DNA of 6,209 nucleotides, taken from contig DATEAK010000309.1 of the NCBI GenBank assembly GCA_035288405.1, positions 1 through 6,209 on the forward strand, read 5' to 3'. Origin of the DNA: JACPSX01 sp035288405 [NCBI: bacterium] (lineage in GTDB: Bacteria; JACPSX01). Below the pieces are notes generated by a model. That model ran no database searches. It was not told where the DNA came from and saw only the letters and a program-made list of their open reading frames with translations. Shown here piece by piece: positions 5,588-6,209 of this stretch; position 1 is the first letter of the stretch, and every line of letters starts with the position of its first letter. The position numbers and the translations under genes are program-made.

Positions 5588-6209
5588 ATGCAGGTCATTA
5601 CAACCCATGTAAATGCAGATTTCGACTGTCTGGCGTCCATGATTGCAGCTCGTAAGCTGTATCCGGAAGCTCTCTTGGTTTTTCCGGGATCACAAGAAAA
5701 GAACGTTCGCGAGTTTCTGAAGCAATCGGAGATTGATTGGAGGTTCACCCGGATCAAAGACATCCCCCTCTCCGCCGTCACCCATCTGATCATCGTTGAT
5801 ACCCGGCATTCCAGCCGGATCGGCGACTTCGGTCCTCTCTCTCTCCAGCCGGGGGTGAGGGTTCACGTTTATGACCATCACCCCTCCCTTGCCGGGGATA
5901 TTCCCGCCGAATTGGAAGTGGTGCGGGAGGTCGGCGCCACCACGACCCTCCTGGTGGAGATCCTGCAAGAGAGGAAGATCTCCATCTCCAGGGAAGAGGC
6001 GACCTTGCTGGCCCTGGGGATTTATGAGGACACGGGTTCTCTGAGCTATACCTCTACAAAGCCGGAAGATTTGAAGGCGGTCGCCTATCTTCTGGGACAG
6101 GGCGCCGATCTTGCCCTGGTCTCTCACCACACTCGTAGGGAAATGTCCTCCGAGCAGATTGCCTTGCTCCATGATCTGATGGCAGCTGCCGAGCGCCATG
6201 CCATCGACG
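5588..6209 (+). CDS. DHH-family phosphoesterase domain protein, partial; probably N-terminus of a DHH-CBS-tRNA nucleotidyltransferase
   Basis: The frame is open from the ATG at 5588 to the right edge (207 residues seen). All four DHH-family metal-site motifs are visible: HVNADFD (7-13, Asp11 and Asp13), VDTRH (70-74, Asp71), YDHHPS (95-100, the namesake Asp-His-His) and YEDTGS (146-151, Asp148). DHH proteins are Mn-dependent phosphoesterases acting on RNA, DNA, pyrophosphate or cyclic dinucleotides. A DHH domain right at the N-terminus with this wording resembles the long proteins in which DHH and CBS domains precede a poly(A) polymerase/CCA-adding nucleotidyltransferase in Desulfobacterota and Aquificae; those later domains would lie beyond the window, so this is an inference. 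A stand-alone NrnA-like phosphatase is the alternative. A purine-rich GGGGAGAGAGGG (5563-5574) lies 13 bases before the ATG, a rather long spacing; an in-frame stop at 5555 limits extension, with TTG 5558 the only other option. Confidence 0.88.
   Translation, partial: MQVITTHVNADFDCLASMIAARKLYPEALLVFPGSQEKNVREFLKQSEIDWRFTRIKDIPLSAVTHLIIVDTRHSSRIGDFGPLSLQPGVRVHVYDHHPSLAGDIPAELEVVREVGATTTLLVEILQERKISISREEATLLALGIYEDTGSLSYTSTKPEDLKAVAYLLGQGADLALVSHHTRREMSSEQIALLHDLMAAAERHAID

Noticed and set aside
5500-6199. Minus-strand open frames opposite the DHH-domain gene
   Set aside because: The plus strand encodes all four DHH motifs in order, so the opposite frames are shadows.
1-6209. CRISPR array, tRNA or rRNA genes, insertion sequences or phage genes
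   Set aside because: No spaced direct repeats, cloverleaf, rRNA-like stretch, transposase motif or terminal inverted repeats were seen on either strand.

Overview
The window carries a convergent-free, divergent layout: four genes on the minus strand (reading from about 5350 leftwards to base 1) and one on the plus strand that starts at 5588 and runs off the right edge. Base composition is moderately GC-rich and gene packing is dense and bacterial, with Shine-Dalgarno sites and no long non-coding stretch; the longest gap is the 237-base divergent intergenic region at 5351-5587. The plus-strand gene begins with a DHH phosphoesterase domain at its extreme N-terminus. That architecture is familiar from the long DHH-CBS-nucleotidyltransferase (poly(A) polymerase/CCA-type) proteins of Desulfobacterota (former Deltaproteobacteria) and Aquificae. 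With the character of the other genes, this suggests a Gram-negative anaerobe of the Desulfobacterota, but the assignment is an inference.

Minus strand, in transcription order: (1) 5350-3614, a thiamine-diphosphate-dependent enzyme of the acetolactate synthase/benzoylformate decarboxylase superfamily, substrate unknown; (2) 3558-2086, a membrane-anchored protein with a C-terminal transglutaminase-like domain and intact Cys-His-Asp triad; (3) 1992-1225, an ABC transporter ATP-binding subunit; (4) 1206 to beyond base 1, a polytopic ABC-2-like permease whose C-terminus lies outside the window. The gaps are 55, 93 and 18 bases, all genes point the same way, and no convincing terminator separates them, so one transcript is plausible. 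A good sigma70-like promoter (TTGACT-17-TATTTT) precedes the first gene, and a perfect 7-bp inverted repeat straddles its -10 box.

Functionally, genes 3 and 4 make a two-component ABC exporter-type transporter, and gene 2 is likely to act outside the cytoplasmic membrane, so genes 2-4 could form one envelope-related module. The link to the TPP enzyme is positional only. The plus-strand gene is probably an independent housekeeping RNA-processing gene that shares only the divergent control region.

Nothing here is clearly a new defence or mobile system. The points worth a second look are the gene combination itself, a PDG in place of the usual GDG in the TPP motif, the operator-like repeat, heptad microrepeats between genes 2 and 3, and an odd Shine-Dalgarno/anti-Shine-Dalgarno sequence at the ATPase-permease junction.
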